Source of the DNA: Cytophagales bacterium | GTDB lineage: Bacteria > Bacteroidota > Bacteroidia > Cytophagales > Cyclobacteriaceae | DNA: 64,000 nt | Assembly: GCA_033344775.1 (NCBI GenBank) | Contig: JAWPMT010000001.1 | Span: forward strand, 806,001-870,000 | Reading direction: 5' to 3' | Shown here: piece after piece, positions 17,330 to 26,677 of the stretch | Layout: every line of letters begins with the position of its first letter | Numbering within the stretch: position 1 is the stretch's first letter | The notes under the pieces: model-generated | The model's input: the letters and a program-made list of their open reading frames with translations, nothing else | Database searches by the model: none | Told to the model about the DNA's origin: nothing | Translations under genes and position numbers: made by a program

Positions 17330-17725
17330 ATGACTAGAATGGAAATCATTAGCACGGTAACACTCTCACTTTCAGGACTTTTATTGACCATGGTCGGCAC
17401 ATTAAGGTTGACTAACCCTATCAAGAACTACGCAAAAAATTCTGGCATCCAATTGGCTCAGGATACAGATCTATTGAATGAAGTTCGCGGAGTAAGTGCT
17501 GTCATGCTCTTTGCGGGGACCATCCTTTTATCAGGAGCTTTCGTATCTGCAATCACCACTTCAGCCCTGATGATTGCAGCTTTGATTTTTCTTGGATTTG
17601 CGGTGGGAAGGATCCTGAGCATCTCGATAGATGGCAAGCCAAACAAACAATTGATTACTGGCCTGGTGACGGAATTGATTTTAGGTACGGCGAATGTCAT
17701 TTGCCTGTTGCTTAACTTTGGGTAA
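17330..17725 (+). CDS. DUF4345-family membrane protein
   Basis: 131 residues with four membrane helices. The family hallmark is a polar, charged loop after helix 1 (the ...TDLLNEVRGVSAVMLFAG region) followed by AVGRILSISIDGKPN. The function of DUF4345 proteins is not known; they are often next to regulator genes, as here (WYL regulator 35 bases upstream). A sulfurtransferase gene begins 6 bases after the stop, suggesting co-transcription. Confidence 0.82.
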   Translation: MTRMEIISTVTLSLSGLLLTMVGTLRLTNPIKNYAKNSGIQLAQDTDLLNEVRGVSAVMLFAGTILLSGAFVSAITTSALMIAALIFLGFAVGRILSISIDGKPNKQLITGLVTELILGTANVICLLLNFG

Positions 17726-17731
17726 AAACCA

Positions 17732-18556
17732 ATGCACCCTCTGGTATCCGTAGACTGGCTCAATCAAAATCAGCACAATCCCGATCTGATCCTGTTGGAC
17801 GCAAGCTTGCCAGGAACAGTCGAAGGAAAATCTGCGGATACCGGACAGGCGACTATTCCAGGGGCAAGGTTCTTTGATTTGAAAAAGAAATTCTCGGACC
17901 TTAATGCACCTTTCCCAAACACCATTCCTTCTCCGACACAGTTTGAAAAAGAATGCCGCGATTTGGGAGTCAACAACCACTCAACCATCATTGTCTTCGA
18001 CAACATGGGCATTTACTCCAGCCCCAGAGTCTGGTGGCTTTTCAAAACCATGCGACATCAGAAGGTTTTTGTGTTAGATGGTGGCTTGCCGGAATGGATC
18101 AAAGCAGGTTTATCAACAACAACTACTCATGCCATCAGTGAAACATCGGGTGATTTAATTGCAAACTATCGTAGCGAATTCCTGAAGACTTTTGAAGATG
18201 TTGTAAATAATTGTGAACACCCACATTTCAAACTCATAGATGCCAGATCCGCGGGCAGATTTTCCGGGGAGCAATCGGAGCCAAGAAAGCACCTCAAAAG
18301 CGGGCATATTCCTGGTTCCGTCAACCTTCCTTTTGGAGAAGTCTTGGAAAACGGAAAGTTCAAATCCAAAGAAGATTTAGATGCGATCTTTCAAAACCTC
18401 GTAGGTAATGAACAAAATCTCGCTTTTAGCTGTGGTTCTGGACTTACAGCTTGTATCATCCTATTAGCCGCACACCTTACAGGCAGGGAAAGCAAACTAC
18501 TCTATGACGGATCCTGGACCGAATGGGCAGAAAGAAAGAGGTTAATAACAACTTGA
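17732..18556 (+). CDS. Sulfurtransferase (3-mercaptopyruvate / thiosulfate type)
   Basis: 274 residues made of two rhodanese domains. The C-terminal one holds the catalytic cysteine in FSCGSGLTACI (CGSGLTA, close to the CGSGVTA loop typical of 3-mercaptopyruvate sulfurtransferases rather than the CRKGVT loop of thiosulfate enzymes). The domain-defining LIDARSAGRF and HIPGSVNLPFGE stretches are present. Cytoplasmic, no signal peptide. It starts 6 bases after the DUF4345 gene. Preference for 3-mercaptopyruvate is inferred from the active-site loop. Confidence 0.92.
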   Translation: MHPLVSVDWLNQNQHNPDLILLDASLPGTVEGKSADTGQATIPGARFFDLKKKFSDLNAPFPNTIPSPTQFEKECRDLGVNNHSTIIVFDNMGIYSSPRVWWLFKTMRHQKVFVLDGGLPEWIKAGLSTTTTHAISETSGDLIANYRSEFLKTFEDVVNNCEHPHFKLIDARSAGRFSGEQSEPRKHLKSGHIPGSVNLPFGEVLENGKFKSKEDLDAIFQNLVGNEQNLAFSCGSGLTACIILLAAHLTGRESKLLYDGSWTEWAERKRLITT

Positions 18557-18703
18557 CCTCACCTTAGGGTTTTACCTTTATTCCCTCTCATTGCCAATCG
18601 CTTGATAATCCCTTAAAAGTTTTGTTCAACATCACTTGTTTTTCGTTCTTTGCATGAGGTATACAGCCGCACCAATTGTTATTGCAAAAACTCGATCGAA
18701 CCA

Positions 18704-19114
18704 GTGGAGGTATTTTTTTACGGTCTGTTCATGGATACTGCTATTTTATGGGAAAGAGGAATCGAACCCTTACATCCAAGAAAAGCCTATTTGAAAGATT
18801 ACACCCTGAAGATAGGAGAACGCGCATCACTGATTCACTCCAAAGGCGACTCCTGCTATGGTATGCTCATGGTTTGCGATAAATACTCTCTCCAAAAACT
18901 TTATAGTGAGCCCAGTGTGGCTGAGTATGTACCTGAAGAAGTTAACGTCTATACAGATCAGGGGGAATCTATTTCGGCCTTGTGTTACAACCTCCCTCCT
19001 GAACTGATCAAAGGAACCAATACCACGTATGCTGCGTCTCTTCTTCAACTTGCAAAGCAATTGGAATTTCCTGCCATCTACCTGGAAAATATCAAGGCAA
19101 TGGCAGCAGGATAG
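18704..19114 (+). CDS. Gamma-glutamylcyclotransferase-like protein
   Basis: The frame is open from TTG 18650 but has no ATG before the first conserved residues. I favour GTG 18704 (VEVFFYGLFMD), which puts the family's FxYG turn near the N-terminus as in other members; this gives about 136 residues. The rest keeps the GGCT-like layout: a short beta barrel, a loop VAEYVPEEVNVY with glutamates where the catalytic residue is expected, and a C-terminal helix. Family members either cyclise gamma-glutamyl peptides or have no known activity. Monocistronic by position. Confidence 0.68.
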   Translation: MEVFFYGLFMDTAILWERGIEPLHPRKAYLKDYTLKIGERASLIHSKGDSCYGMLMVCDKYSLQKLYSEPSVAEYVPEEVNVYTDQGESISALCYNLPPELIKGTNTTYAASLLQLAKQLEFPAIYLENIKAMAAG

Positions 19115-19204
19115 GATCGCTCCGCTTGATCATGTCATGTTATTTTTGCTCATAAGCTACAGCAACAAGTTTCGTTTCATATGACTTTGCTTTAGCAAGT
19201 GATC

Positions 19205-20140
19205 ATGCCCATATTCTCCATTATCGTTACCTGTTACAACCGCATTCAATATCTTGAAGAGGCACTGGATGCTGTGCTTGATCAAACCGTGTCTTCATTT
19301 GAGGTAATCGTTGTGGATGATGGATCGGACACCAACGCAGCTGAAACCATTTCAACACTTTGCAAAAAAGATGATCGTATCGTTCTGATCAAAAACTCAA
19401 CAAATACCGGTGTATCCAGCGCTCGAAACAAAGCCCTGGCAAACGCGAAAGGTGAATTCATTAGCTTCCTGGACGATGACGATCAGCTTGCTCCCACCTT
19501 CCTTCAGCTTGCACTGGACTCATTTAAGCAACAACCCAATATTGACGTAGCACTTTGTCAATCATCTGTGGATTCAAAATCGGAAAAGTCCTTTTTTCGG
19601 TACCATACACTTAAAGAGACGCTGAGAAGTCAACCGCTGAAACGCACCTATGAAACATCCCATGCCAGTCTTTTGTATCAATTCCCTCCTCAAATCAATG
19701 CTATGGTATTCCGAAAGCGCATTTTTCAGGATCACCAGTTTGATACCAGTCTAAAAATCGGAGAAGACATCTATCTATGGTTCAAGCTGTTAGCTGCCGG
19801 AATTCAGTTTGGTAAGAAGCAATCCAACCAACCCCATGCCTTAATCAGGGTTCATGGTGATGTTCAGCTCTCTGCAACAGACAACCAGCAAGTTCTTGAT
19901 TTCCAGCACCGACTAAAAGCGGATTTTCATTTTCCGGACCCATCACTAGAAACCCTCATCGACTTTAAGTTATTCATGAGGTTTGCCCTGGTAGGTAACC
20001 TAAAGCGTGCACTACAAATGCTCCTACAATCTATGAAGCATCCAGGGTACTTTCTCCGTATAGCCAGTTCACAGGGTTGGCTTAAGTTTCGCATCTTAAT
20101 AAGCTATACTTTGTACAAGATCATGAAAATAGATTGGTGA
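19205..20140 (+). CDS. Family 2 glycosyltransferase
   Basis: 311 residues from the ATG at 19205 (a GTG lies two codons earlier). GT-A fold signatures: FSIIVTCYNRIQYLEEALD at the N-terminus, VIVVDDGSD, and the metal-binding DDDD in ISFLDDDDQL (about residue 94-98). The later part carries basic and aromatic residues with no membrane helix long enough to be sure of. It would transfer a sugar from a nucleotide donor to cell-surface polysaccharide, lipid or protein, with specificity unknown. It stands alone rather than in a polysaccharide cluster. Confidence 0.9.
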   Translation: MPIFSIIVTCYNRIQYLEEALDAVLDQTVSSFEVIVVDDGSDTNAAETISTLCKKDDRIVLIKNSTNTGVSSARNKALANAKGEFISFLDDDDQLAPTFLQLALDSFKQQPNIDVALCQSSVDSKSEKSFFRYHTLKETLRSQPLKRTYETSHASLLYQFPPQINAMVFRKRIFQDHQFDTSLKIGEDIYLWFKLLAAGIQFGKKQSNQPHALIRVHGDVQLSATDNQQVLDFQHRLKADFHFPDPSLETLIDFKLFMRFALVGNLKRALQMLLQSMKHPGYFLRIASSQGWLKFRILISYTLYKIMKIDW

Positions 20141-20317
20141 TGCTTTGCTGATTACCACCCTGTTTGCCGGTAGAGTCTGACCTTGATTATCTCATCACAT
20201 TTTATTGATGCAGTAAACTGCACTAATTACTTTTCACAGACCGCTTATCACAGCTTGGTTCCCGGTCTTGGTGGATTTAATTAAGTTGCCTGCCGAAAAA
20301 CCTGATCAAAAGAAATT

Positions 20318-23300
20318 ATGATGAAACATCTCTTCTCCTGCTTGCTGTTTTGCGCGCTTACATTCGCAGCATTCGGCCAAAAGCTGGACATGGACGATTT
20401 CAAAAACATGAAAGCACGCTCCATCGGTCCGGCAGGTATGTCCGGCCGAATCACAGCCATCGATGCAGTACATAGCAATCCTGATGTCATATACGTGGGT
20501 GCAGCCTCCGGTGGTGTATGGAAATCTACCTCTGGCGGTATTGCCTGGGAGCCTGTTTTCAATGATCAAACCACCGCCTCTATAGGAGCGATCGCTATCC
20601 AACAATCCAACCCTTCTGTGATTTGGGTAGGAACCGGAGAAGGCAATCCCAGAAACTCCTTGAATGGTGGTGATGGTATCTATAAGAGTTTGGATGGTGG
20701 TAAAAGCTGGAATAAAATGGGTCTGGCAGCCACCAGGCACATTCACAGGATCATCATTGATCCCACCAATCCCAACACGGTCTATGTTGGTGCCATTGGA
20801 TCACCCTGGGGTATACATCCTGAGCGCGGTGTATTCAAAACCACTGATGGCGGTAAAACCTGGAATAAGATCTTGTTCAGCAACGAAAAAACGGGTGTTG
20901 GTGACATGGTCATGGACCCCTCTAACCCAAACAAGCTGATTGTAGGTATGTGGGAGCACAAGCGTGATCCATGGTTCTTCAAATCCGGCGGGCCCGGATC
21001 AGGATTACACATCACCTACGATGGTGGTGAAACCTGGAAAAAACTGACCGACAAAGAGGGACTTCCAAAAGGTGAACTGGGAAGGATCGGACTGGCCATC
21101 GCCCCTTCAGACCCCAACCGCGTTTATGCCCTTATTGAGTCAAAGAAAAACGCATTTTATCGCTCAGATGATGGGGGTGAAACCTGGAAAAAAGTCAATG
21201 ACAAATCTGAGATCGGAAATCGCCCATTCTACTACAGTGACCTGGCGGTTGATCCAAGTAACGAAAATCGCATCTTTAGCATTTTCACTTACGTGAATGT
21301 ATCGGAAGATGGTGGAAAATCGTTTTCCCAACTCATGCCTGCTTACGGGACCTCCAGAGGTGTCCACCCCGATCACCATGCCTGGTGGATCGACCCAAAC
21401 AACCCGGACTTCATGATGGATGGCAACGACGGTGGTCTGAACATCACCAGAGACCAGGGCAAGACCTGGAGATTTGTTGAAAACCTTCCTGTTGGGCAGT
21501 TCTATCACATTGCCGTAGACAATGAGTTCCCTTACAATGTATACGGAGGCATGCAGGACAATGGCTCCTGGGCTGGCCCAGCTTACGTATGGAAAGCACA
21601 AGGTATTCGCAACAACTACTGGCAGGAAATCTCATTCGGAGATGGTTTCGACGTGATCCCTGACCCGGAAAATAGCCGTTTTGGTATCTCTACCTCTCAG
21701 CAAGGATTTGCTGGTATCTACGATCGACAAACAGGTCAGTTTGAGATTGTGAGGCCTACTTACCCAGAAGGAGATGCGGAATTACGTTTCAACTGGAACT
21801 CCGCCATGTCTCGTGATCCTTTCGATCCGGCTACTATCTACTTCGGCAGTCAATTTGTGCATAAGAGTACCGACAGGGGACAAAATTGGGAAGTGATCTC
21901 TCCTGATCTGACGACCAATGATCCTGAAAAGCAAAAGCAAGGAGATAGTGGTGGACTGACCATGGATGCTACCGGAGCAGAAAACTATTGTACGGTCATT
22001 GTGATTGCGCCCTCTCCTACTGAGCAAGGCATGCTATGGACAGGTTCGGATGACGGACGTGTTCACATCAGCAAAGATAGTGGTGCCAACTGGACCGATG
22101 TATCAGCAGGTATACCGAATGGTGTTTGGATCACACAGATCCAGCCAAGTACAAAGAACAAAGGCGAAGCCCTTCTGGTAGCGAATGATTACCGTCGTTT
22201 CAATTACACACCGATGGCTTATCGCACCAAAGATTACGGTCAGACGTGGACAAGGATCGTCGACGCGAACGATGTGGTGGGTTATGCGCTGGCGATAGTC
22301 GAGGATCCTGTTGAAAGTCGACTGAAATTCCTCGGAACGGATGATGGGCTCTATGTCTCTGTCGATGATGCCAATACCTGGACCAAGTGGACCTCTGGTT
22401 TTCCTACCACCAATGCCATGGACCTGATCATTCACCCTCGTGAGCATGACCTGGTGATCGGCACCTTCGGAAGAGCAATCTACGTACTCGACGACATTCG
22501 ACCGCTGCGTGAGTTGGCAGCCTCCGGTGCGAGCATCATGGACAAAAAACTGCACGTATTCGATCCTCCCACTGCCTATCAGGCGGCCAACCAACAGGCC
22601 ACTGGAACAAGATTTGGTGCAGATGCAACTTACAATGGTGAGAACCGGCGCCGTGGAGCCATGCTGAGCTACGTGATCAACAAGCCGAAAAAAGAAAAGA
22701 AAAAGGAGCCTGAGGCCACCGGAAAGAAAAAAGGTAAGAAGAAAAAAGACACACCTGCTCCGGAACCTAAACCAGAAGACTCCATGGAGAAAAAGGTGAA
22801 ATACGATTCTGTATTCATCGAAATCTTTGACGGTGATGCCTTGATCCGAACCATGAAATTCAAGGCGCCTAAAGAGAATGGTATTCATCGTTCTTATTGG
22901 AACATGCGAAAAAAAGGGACCTTCAACTTGTCGAGAAGGAAAGTTAATCGCAAGCGAGAACCAAGCGGAAGTAGTGTCAGACCAGGGACTTACAAAGTGA
23001 GGTTTACTTATGGTGATCAAAAGGATTCTACCAATGTTACCGTGGCCTATGATCCACGTTTATCGATGAGTTCAGCCGACATCAATGCTAAAAATGCAGT
23101 GTTAGACCGCATTGAGAATGGAGAAAAATTGGCCTTCGAAGCAGTAGAAAGGCTGAAAGAAAGCATCAAGCTGGCCGGTGATTATGAAAAAAAGTTGAAA
23201 GAGAAAGACAAGGAAGGGTTGAAAGAGGCCATTGAGCTTAGCAAAGCCACCAAGGATACCCTGAATACCTTTCTGGATGCGTTCCTGGGCAAAGAGGACA

Positions 23301-23551
23301 AACGACAAGGCATTACGCGTGGACAGCCTCAAAGTGTAAGCAATAGCCTGAGAAGCGCTCAATTTTACACAGGCTCTGCGACACATGCTCCCGGCACTAC
23401 CGAGTTAAAATTGATCGAGAAATTCGAAGAAGACCTTGCTGAGGCGATTAAAACCGTCAATGACTATTTTGAAACGGAATGGCCGAAGTTCAGAGAAATC
23501 ATCGAGCCGATCGACCTTAGTCCATTTAAGGACTATGAGAAGATCGAGTAG
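20318..23551 (+). CDS. Exported BNR/Asp-box beta-propeller protein (VPS10/sortilin-like, glycosyl-hydrolase-like)
   Basis: 1077 residues with a signal peptide (KHLFSCLLFCALTFAAFGQ, cleavage before KLDMDD). At least ten Asp-box type repeats of S/T-x-D-G-G-x-T/S-W occur (for example SLDGGKSW, TTDGGKTW, TYDGGETW, SDDGGETW, TRDQGKTW, SKDSGANW, TKDYGQTW), building one or two propellers over about residues 30-720. A Lys/Glu/Pro-rich linker of about 45 residues follows near 785-830, then a strand domain and a coiled-coil-like helical C-terminus. Such proteins are called glycosyl hydrolases in databases, but no sialidase-type catalytic set is visible. Surface or periplasmic. Start ATG 20318 or 20321. 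Strong terminator after the stop. Confidence 0.9.
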   Translation: MMKHLFSCLLFCALTFAAFGQKLDMDDFKNMKARSIGPAGMSGRITAIDAVHSNPDVIYVGAASGGVWKSTSGGIAWEPVFNDQTTASIGAIAIQQSNPSVIWVGTGEGNPRNSLNGGDGIYKSLDGGKSWNKMGLAATRHIHRIIIDPTNPNTVYVGAIGSPWGIHPERGVFKTTDGGKTWNKILFSNEKTGVGDMVMDPSNPNKLIVGMWEHKRDPWFFKSGGPGSGLHITYDGGETWKKLTDKEGLPKGELGRIGLAIAPSDPNRVYALIESKKNAFYRSDDGGETWKKVNDKSEIGNRPFYYSDLAVDPSNENRIFSIFTYVNVSEDGGKSFSQLMPAYGTSRGVHPDHHAWWIDPNNPDFMMDGNDGGLNITRDQGKTWRFVENLPVGQFYHIAVDNEFPYNVYGGMQDNGSWAGPAYVWKAQGIRNNYWQEISFGDGFDVIPDPENSRFGISTSQQGFAGIYDRQTGQFEIVRPTYPEGDAELRFNWNSAMSRDPFDPATIYFGSQFVHKSTDRGQNWEVISPDLTTNDPEKQKQGDSGGLTMDATGAENYCTVIVIAPSPTEQGMLWTGSDDGRVHISKDSGANWTDVSAGIPNGVWITQIQPSTKNKGEALLVANDYRRFNYTPMAYRTKDYGQTWTRIVDANDVVGYALAIVEDPVESRLKFLGTDDGLYVSVDDANTWTKWTSGFPTTNAMDLIIHPREHDLVIGTFGRAIYVLDDIRPLRELAASGASIMDKKLHVFDPPTAYQAANQQATGTRFGADATYNGENRRRGAMLSYVINKPKKEKKKEPEATGKKKGKKKKDTPAPEPKPEDSMEKKVKYDSVFIEIFDGDALIRTMKFKAPKENGIHRSYWNMRKKGTFNLSRRKVNRKREPSGSSVRPGTYKVRFTYGDQKDSTNVTVAYDPRLSMSSADINAKNAVLDRIENGEKLAFEAVERLKESIKLAGDYEKKLKEKDKEGLKEAIELSKATKDTLNTFLDAFLGKEDKRQGITRGQPQSVSNSLRSAQFYTGSATHAPGTTELKLIEKFEEDLAEAIKTVNDYFETEWPKFREIIEPIDLSPFKDYEKIE

Positions 23552-23577
23552 ATTTAGTTGAGTTTGAGTTATTGAAA

Positions 23578-23610
23578 AGCACGCTCTTTGGGAGCGTGCC
23601 TTTTTATTTT
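23578..23610 (+). terminator. Rho-independent terminator
   Basis: GCACGCTC (23579-23586) pairs with GAGCGTGC (23592-23599) across a 5-base loop, followed by TTTTTATTTT. It ends the propeller gene; the convergent radical SAM gene stops at 23617. Confidence 0.9.
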
Positions 23611-23616
23611 CTTCGA

Positions 23617-25182
23617 TCAGGCCGTTTTTCTGATTTTGTATCGTTGGGCAGTTAGATCCTCTGCAATTCTATCATTGAGTTCACCAGCTGCATTCGTAAT
23701 GTAAGTCGGCTCAAAATGTGCTTGATACTTAGAAGAGACTCTCTTGACCGGTGTATAGACACTGTCCAGTATCTCCGTTGAACTGATATGAGTTCTTTGG
23801 GCTTTATTGTTCCAAAAATTGCCCAGATTAGAAAACGTTGATGGCGAAAAGAGCCGCAATGTGCTTAACATGGATACTGTTTTCTGATCGAAATTGAGAG
23901 AACGATTGTTTTTGAGTAAAAACCGCAATTCATGTCCCATCATCTTTCTTCTATATCCCTCAAAATACTTGGTCCGCCGGATAAATTCGGCTGTATCTTC
24001 AATACTGTCCTCTCCGGGTCTCAAACTCAAGGTTGAACTTTCAAGGTCTCTGACTTTGGTATTGGGTAAAATCAGTCCCGCTTCGTATTTATCTTGAAAA
24101 AATGGGGTTCCGGGAAAAGGAATTGCCGTGAAAAAGAAAAGTGGTGTAGGGATCACCGAATTACTGTTTATGTATGCAATTTCATTCTTCATAGAGGTAA
24201 TGGGGCGTTCACTGGGGTCGTAAACCAACCCGAACTGAAACAGAATACCTGCATCGAGGCTTTTCTTGATCAACTGAAGTTGTTCCTTCTTGTTGTTCTG
24301 CTTCTTATTCACATGCTCCAGCCAGTCCGAATCAAATGACTCCACACCAACGAATAAGGCGAAGCATCCCGATTCTTTAGCCAAAGCCAGTAATTCATCA
24401 TCCCAAAAGAAGTCATTGGTCAGAATGGCCGCCCAATATTGAAAGTACCCTTCCTTTCTTAACTCCTTCAGCAACTCCAATTTTTCTCGAAAAAGTCGTT
24501 TGTCGTTACCATAGAATTGATTGTCTAGAAAGTACAGTAATCGCACTTTCTTCAGCTGCTTTATCTGATATCGCAGATAATCCAGGTTTTTCTTCTGGAA
24601 AGTCACACCTTCCCCGGTCAGCGAACAGAAGGCACATTTGAAATTGCAATTACGACTGGACTCCACATAACCTATTCGGCTCTTCATCCAATAAGCCAGG
24701 TCATACCTTGGCAACAATTGTTCTGCTGCATACTCCTTCCCTATTTCCGAAGTAATCAAATCAGTCAACTCTTCTACGTCACCCAGGCACACATAATCCA
24801 CGATTCTGGCCGCCAGATTCCTAAAAGTCCGGACTGCTTGTCCTCCGGCTATGGTGATCAACTTTTCATTCCGATCCTTGAAATAAGCGCTCAAATGCAT
24901 GATCCGATCAAAAGAGAAGGTCAACCCAGTGAAAACTACAACGTCCGGCCATTCCAATAACTCAGGGTGGAAAACCTCAATAAAACCACTATTGACTTCA
25001 TTATAAATCTGAATGGCACAAGTATCGTCAGCAAAAGCTCCGGCGATAAAAACCGGTGCCAGGGTATTAGGGATCTCATTGGTCAGCTGGATCGGCCTTC
25101 TTACTTCAGGGAAATAGACATTAATAACCAGTACTTTTTTCTTACGGTTATCAAGAGCAGAATTAAGGATATATTTTTTCAT
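23617..25182 (-). CDS. Radical SAM protein with N-terminal B12-binding-like domain
   Basis: 521 residues. The N-terminal 140 residues form a Rossmann-like domain of the cobalamin-binding type (DVVVFTGLTFSFDRI, LITIAGGQAV, YVCLGDVEELTDLI), without the DxHxxG motif. A radical SAM core follows with the CxxxCxxC cluster motif in CNFKCAFC (about 175-185), GVES-type motif (FVGVESFDSDWLEHV), and a C-terminal 130-residue region of no known family. The architecture resembles cobalamin-dependent methylases or other class-B-like radical SAM enzymes. The substrate is unknown and no peptide or pathway gene is adjacent, so it acts alone or on something encoded elsewhere. Confidence 0.88.
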   Translation of the reverse strand: MKKYILNSALDNRKKKVLVINVYFPEVRRPIQLTNEIPNTLAPVFIAGAFADDTCAIQIYNEVNSGFIEVFHPELLEWPDVVVFTGLTFSFDRIMHLSAYFKDRNEKLITIAGGQAVRTFRNLAARIVDYVCLGDVEELTDLITSEIGKEYAAEQLLPRYDLAYWMKSRIGYVESSRNCNFKCAFCSLTGEGVTFQKKNLDYLRYQIKQLKKVRLLYFLDNQFYGNDKRLFREKLELLKELRKEGYFQYWAAILTNDFFWDDELLALAKESGCFALFVGVESFDSDWLEHVNKKQNNKKEQLQLIKKSLDAGILFQFGLVYDPSERPITSMKNEIAYINSNSVIPTPLFFFTAIPFPGTPFFQDKYEAGLILPNTKVRDLESSTLSLRPGEDSIEDTAEFIRRTKYFEGYRRKMMGHELRFLLKNNRSLNFDQKTVSMLSTLRLFSPSTFSNLGNFWNNKAQRTHISSTEILDSVYTPVKRVSSKYQAHFEPTYITNAAGELNDRIAEDLTAQRYKIRKTA

Positions 25183-25445
25183 ACTGAAAATCAGTTTTCT
25201 GTTACCGAAAATTCAGCACTTAGGTAGGTCGGTAGCAACAATCCGGACCTTAAAGAGGCATATTCAATCAATAGGTCAATTCTAATTTAACAGAAAATGG
25301 TTTCATTTCCAAGTGAATGGCCGCTTTTATAGAGTTATAGACGATATTCTTCCATTGATTGTTTTGACCTTCTATCCACACTCGAAAAGCCTTAGAATAC
25401 AAATTTTCCAGGAGCAGGTTTTTTTACATTATCTTGAGCAACAAC

Positions 25446-26051
25446 ATGAAGAAAACAACTTTATTGCTCCTTTTGATGGGATTACTCATGCAAGCCTATG
25501 CTCAGGAGAAGACCAAAAGACATGAAATAGGATTATCTCTGAGTGATTTCAACAGCTTCGGAGTGGTCTATCGCTTTGGCACCGAAAAGTCTCTTTGGAG
25601 AATAGCCACTCTGGAAACCTTCATTCGAAGAAGGGAAACCTCTACTGTTAATTCTGTCACGAAAAACAAGGACACATCTTACGGCCTGAGGATTGGGAAG
25701 GAATTTCGAACCAAAGTGGACGAAAAATATCAGTTCCGCTGGGGCTTTGATGTCTCCTATTTTTTCCTCAAAGACATGCAAGACTTTGACGTACTGAACT
25801 CCACGGATCTTGATCGCCTCAGAAGATCAACCACCCATGTAATTGGCGTAAATGCGGTGTTGGGCATGAATTTCCCCATTAGCAAACGGTTACTACTTGG
25901 AGTTGAAATACTTCCAACATTTAGTTATGATTTTGGCAATCGATATGAAGAATTTGTCAATCCAACCTTTGTCAATGACATTGATCATGAAGATTTTCAA
26001 TTCAGGCTTTCCAATGATGGAGCCATTATAGTATTCACCTATACCTTATGA
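25446..26051 (+). CDS. Outer-membrane beta-barrel-like protein, tandem paralog 1
   Basis: 201 residues from the ATG at 25446. A signal peptide (KKTTLLLLLMGLLMQAYAQ) precedes EKTKRHEIGLSLSDFNSFGV. The rest is strand-rich with aromatic girdle-like residues and ends in a hydrophobic strand (AIIVFTYTL), as in small outer-membrane barrels. It is clearly paralogous to the next gene: after the signal peptide both read EKTK-HE-G---SD-N-FG--YR-G-E---WR. The stop codon overlaps the start of the paralog by 4 bases. Function unknown. Confidence 0.78.
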   Translation: MKKTTLLLLLMGLLMQAYAQEKTKRHEIGLSLSDFNSFGVVYRFGTEKSLWRIATLETFIRRRETSTVNSVTKNKDTSYGLRIGKEFRTKVDEKYQFRWGFDVSYFFLKDMQDFDVLNSTDLDRLRRSTTHVIGVNAVLGMNFPISKRLLLGVEILPTFSYDFGNRYEEFVNPTFVNDIDHEDFQFRLSNDGAIIVFTYTL

Positions 26052-26668
26052 ACCTGATGAAAAGTGAAAGATACGTTTTTTTGATTACTCTTTTTGCAGG
26101 AACGCTAGTCTATCCCGTCATGGCACAGGAAAAGACCAAAATACATGAAGTAGGTGTAGCGTTTAGCGATTTGAATCGATTTGGGCTTACTTACCGTGTG
26201 GGCAAGGAAAATAAAAGGTGGCGATTTAACCTCATCCAATCCAACATAGAAGAAAGGGAATCCAGTGATGATAACAGCATCTTTCAGTCAGAAAGGTTTG
26301 ATGTAGACCTAGGTGTGGGCAGAGAGATTCGAAAGCTTTTAAGTGACAAACTGTACCTTAGATATGGCCTGGATCTAACCTTAGGCTATTCCAGAGATAA
26401 AACCCTCCGATTTGGAAGACAGGACCGGGAAAATGATTCCCTTTCAAAAAGTAAGGGTTGGAGTGTTGCAGCCAGCTTTGTCGGTGGATTGAATTATGAA
26501 TTTAACGACCACTTGTTGATGGGCATGGCGATCCTCCCCTCTTTTGGATATTCAGAAAGTCAGTCTGAACGAGATTCCGCCGGGAGCATTTCCAATAATG
26601 AATCATCAGGTTACTTCTTTCGGCTTTCCAGCGGCGGTGCATTGGTGAGTGTTATTTACACTTTTTAA
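26048..26668 (+). CDS. Outer-membrane beta-barrel-like protein, tandem paralog 2
   Basis: 206 residues, signal peptide about residues 8-26 ending VMAQ, mature start EKTKIHEVGVAFSDLNRFGL. The body matches the preceding paralog in length and in motifs (VGREIRK--SDKLYLRYGLDL, a final strand ALVSVIYTF). ATG 26048 overlaps the stop of paralog 1 (ATGA), so the two are translated together and probably made in similar amount. A second ATG four codons in is an alternative start. Convergent with the AEC permease gene, with only 9 bases between. Confidence 0.78.
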   Translation: MNLMKSERYVFLITLFAGTLVYPVMAQEKTKIHEVGVAFSDLNRFGLTYRVGKENKRWRFNLIQSNIEERESSDDNSIFQSERFDVDLGVGREIRKLLSDKLYLRYGLDLTLGYSRDKTLRFGRQDRENDSLSKSKGWSVAASFVGGLNYEFNDHLLMGMAILPSFGYSESQSERDSAGSISNNESSGYFFRLSSGGALVSVIYTF

Positions 26669-26677
26669 GGCTAAAGG

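Noticed and set aside
22103-23020. 305-codon open frame on the minus strand inside the propeller gene
   Set aside because: It is antisense to a strongly supported coding region, has no domain and results from codon composition of the Asp-box repeats.
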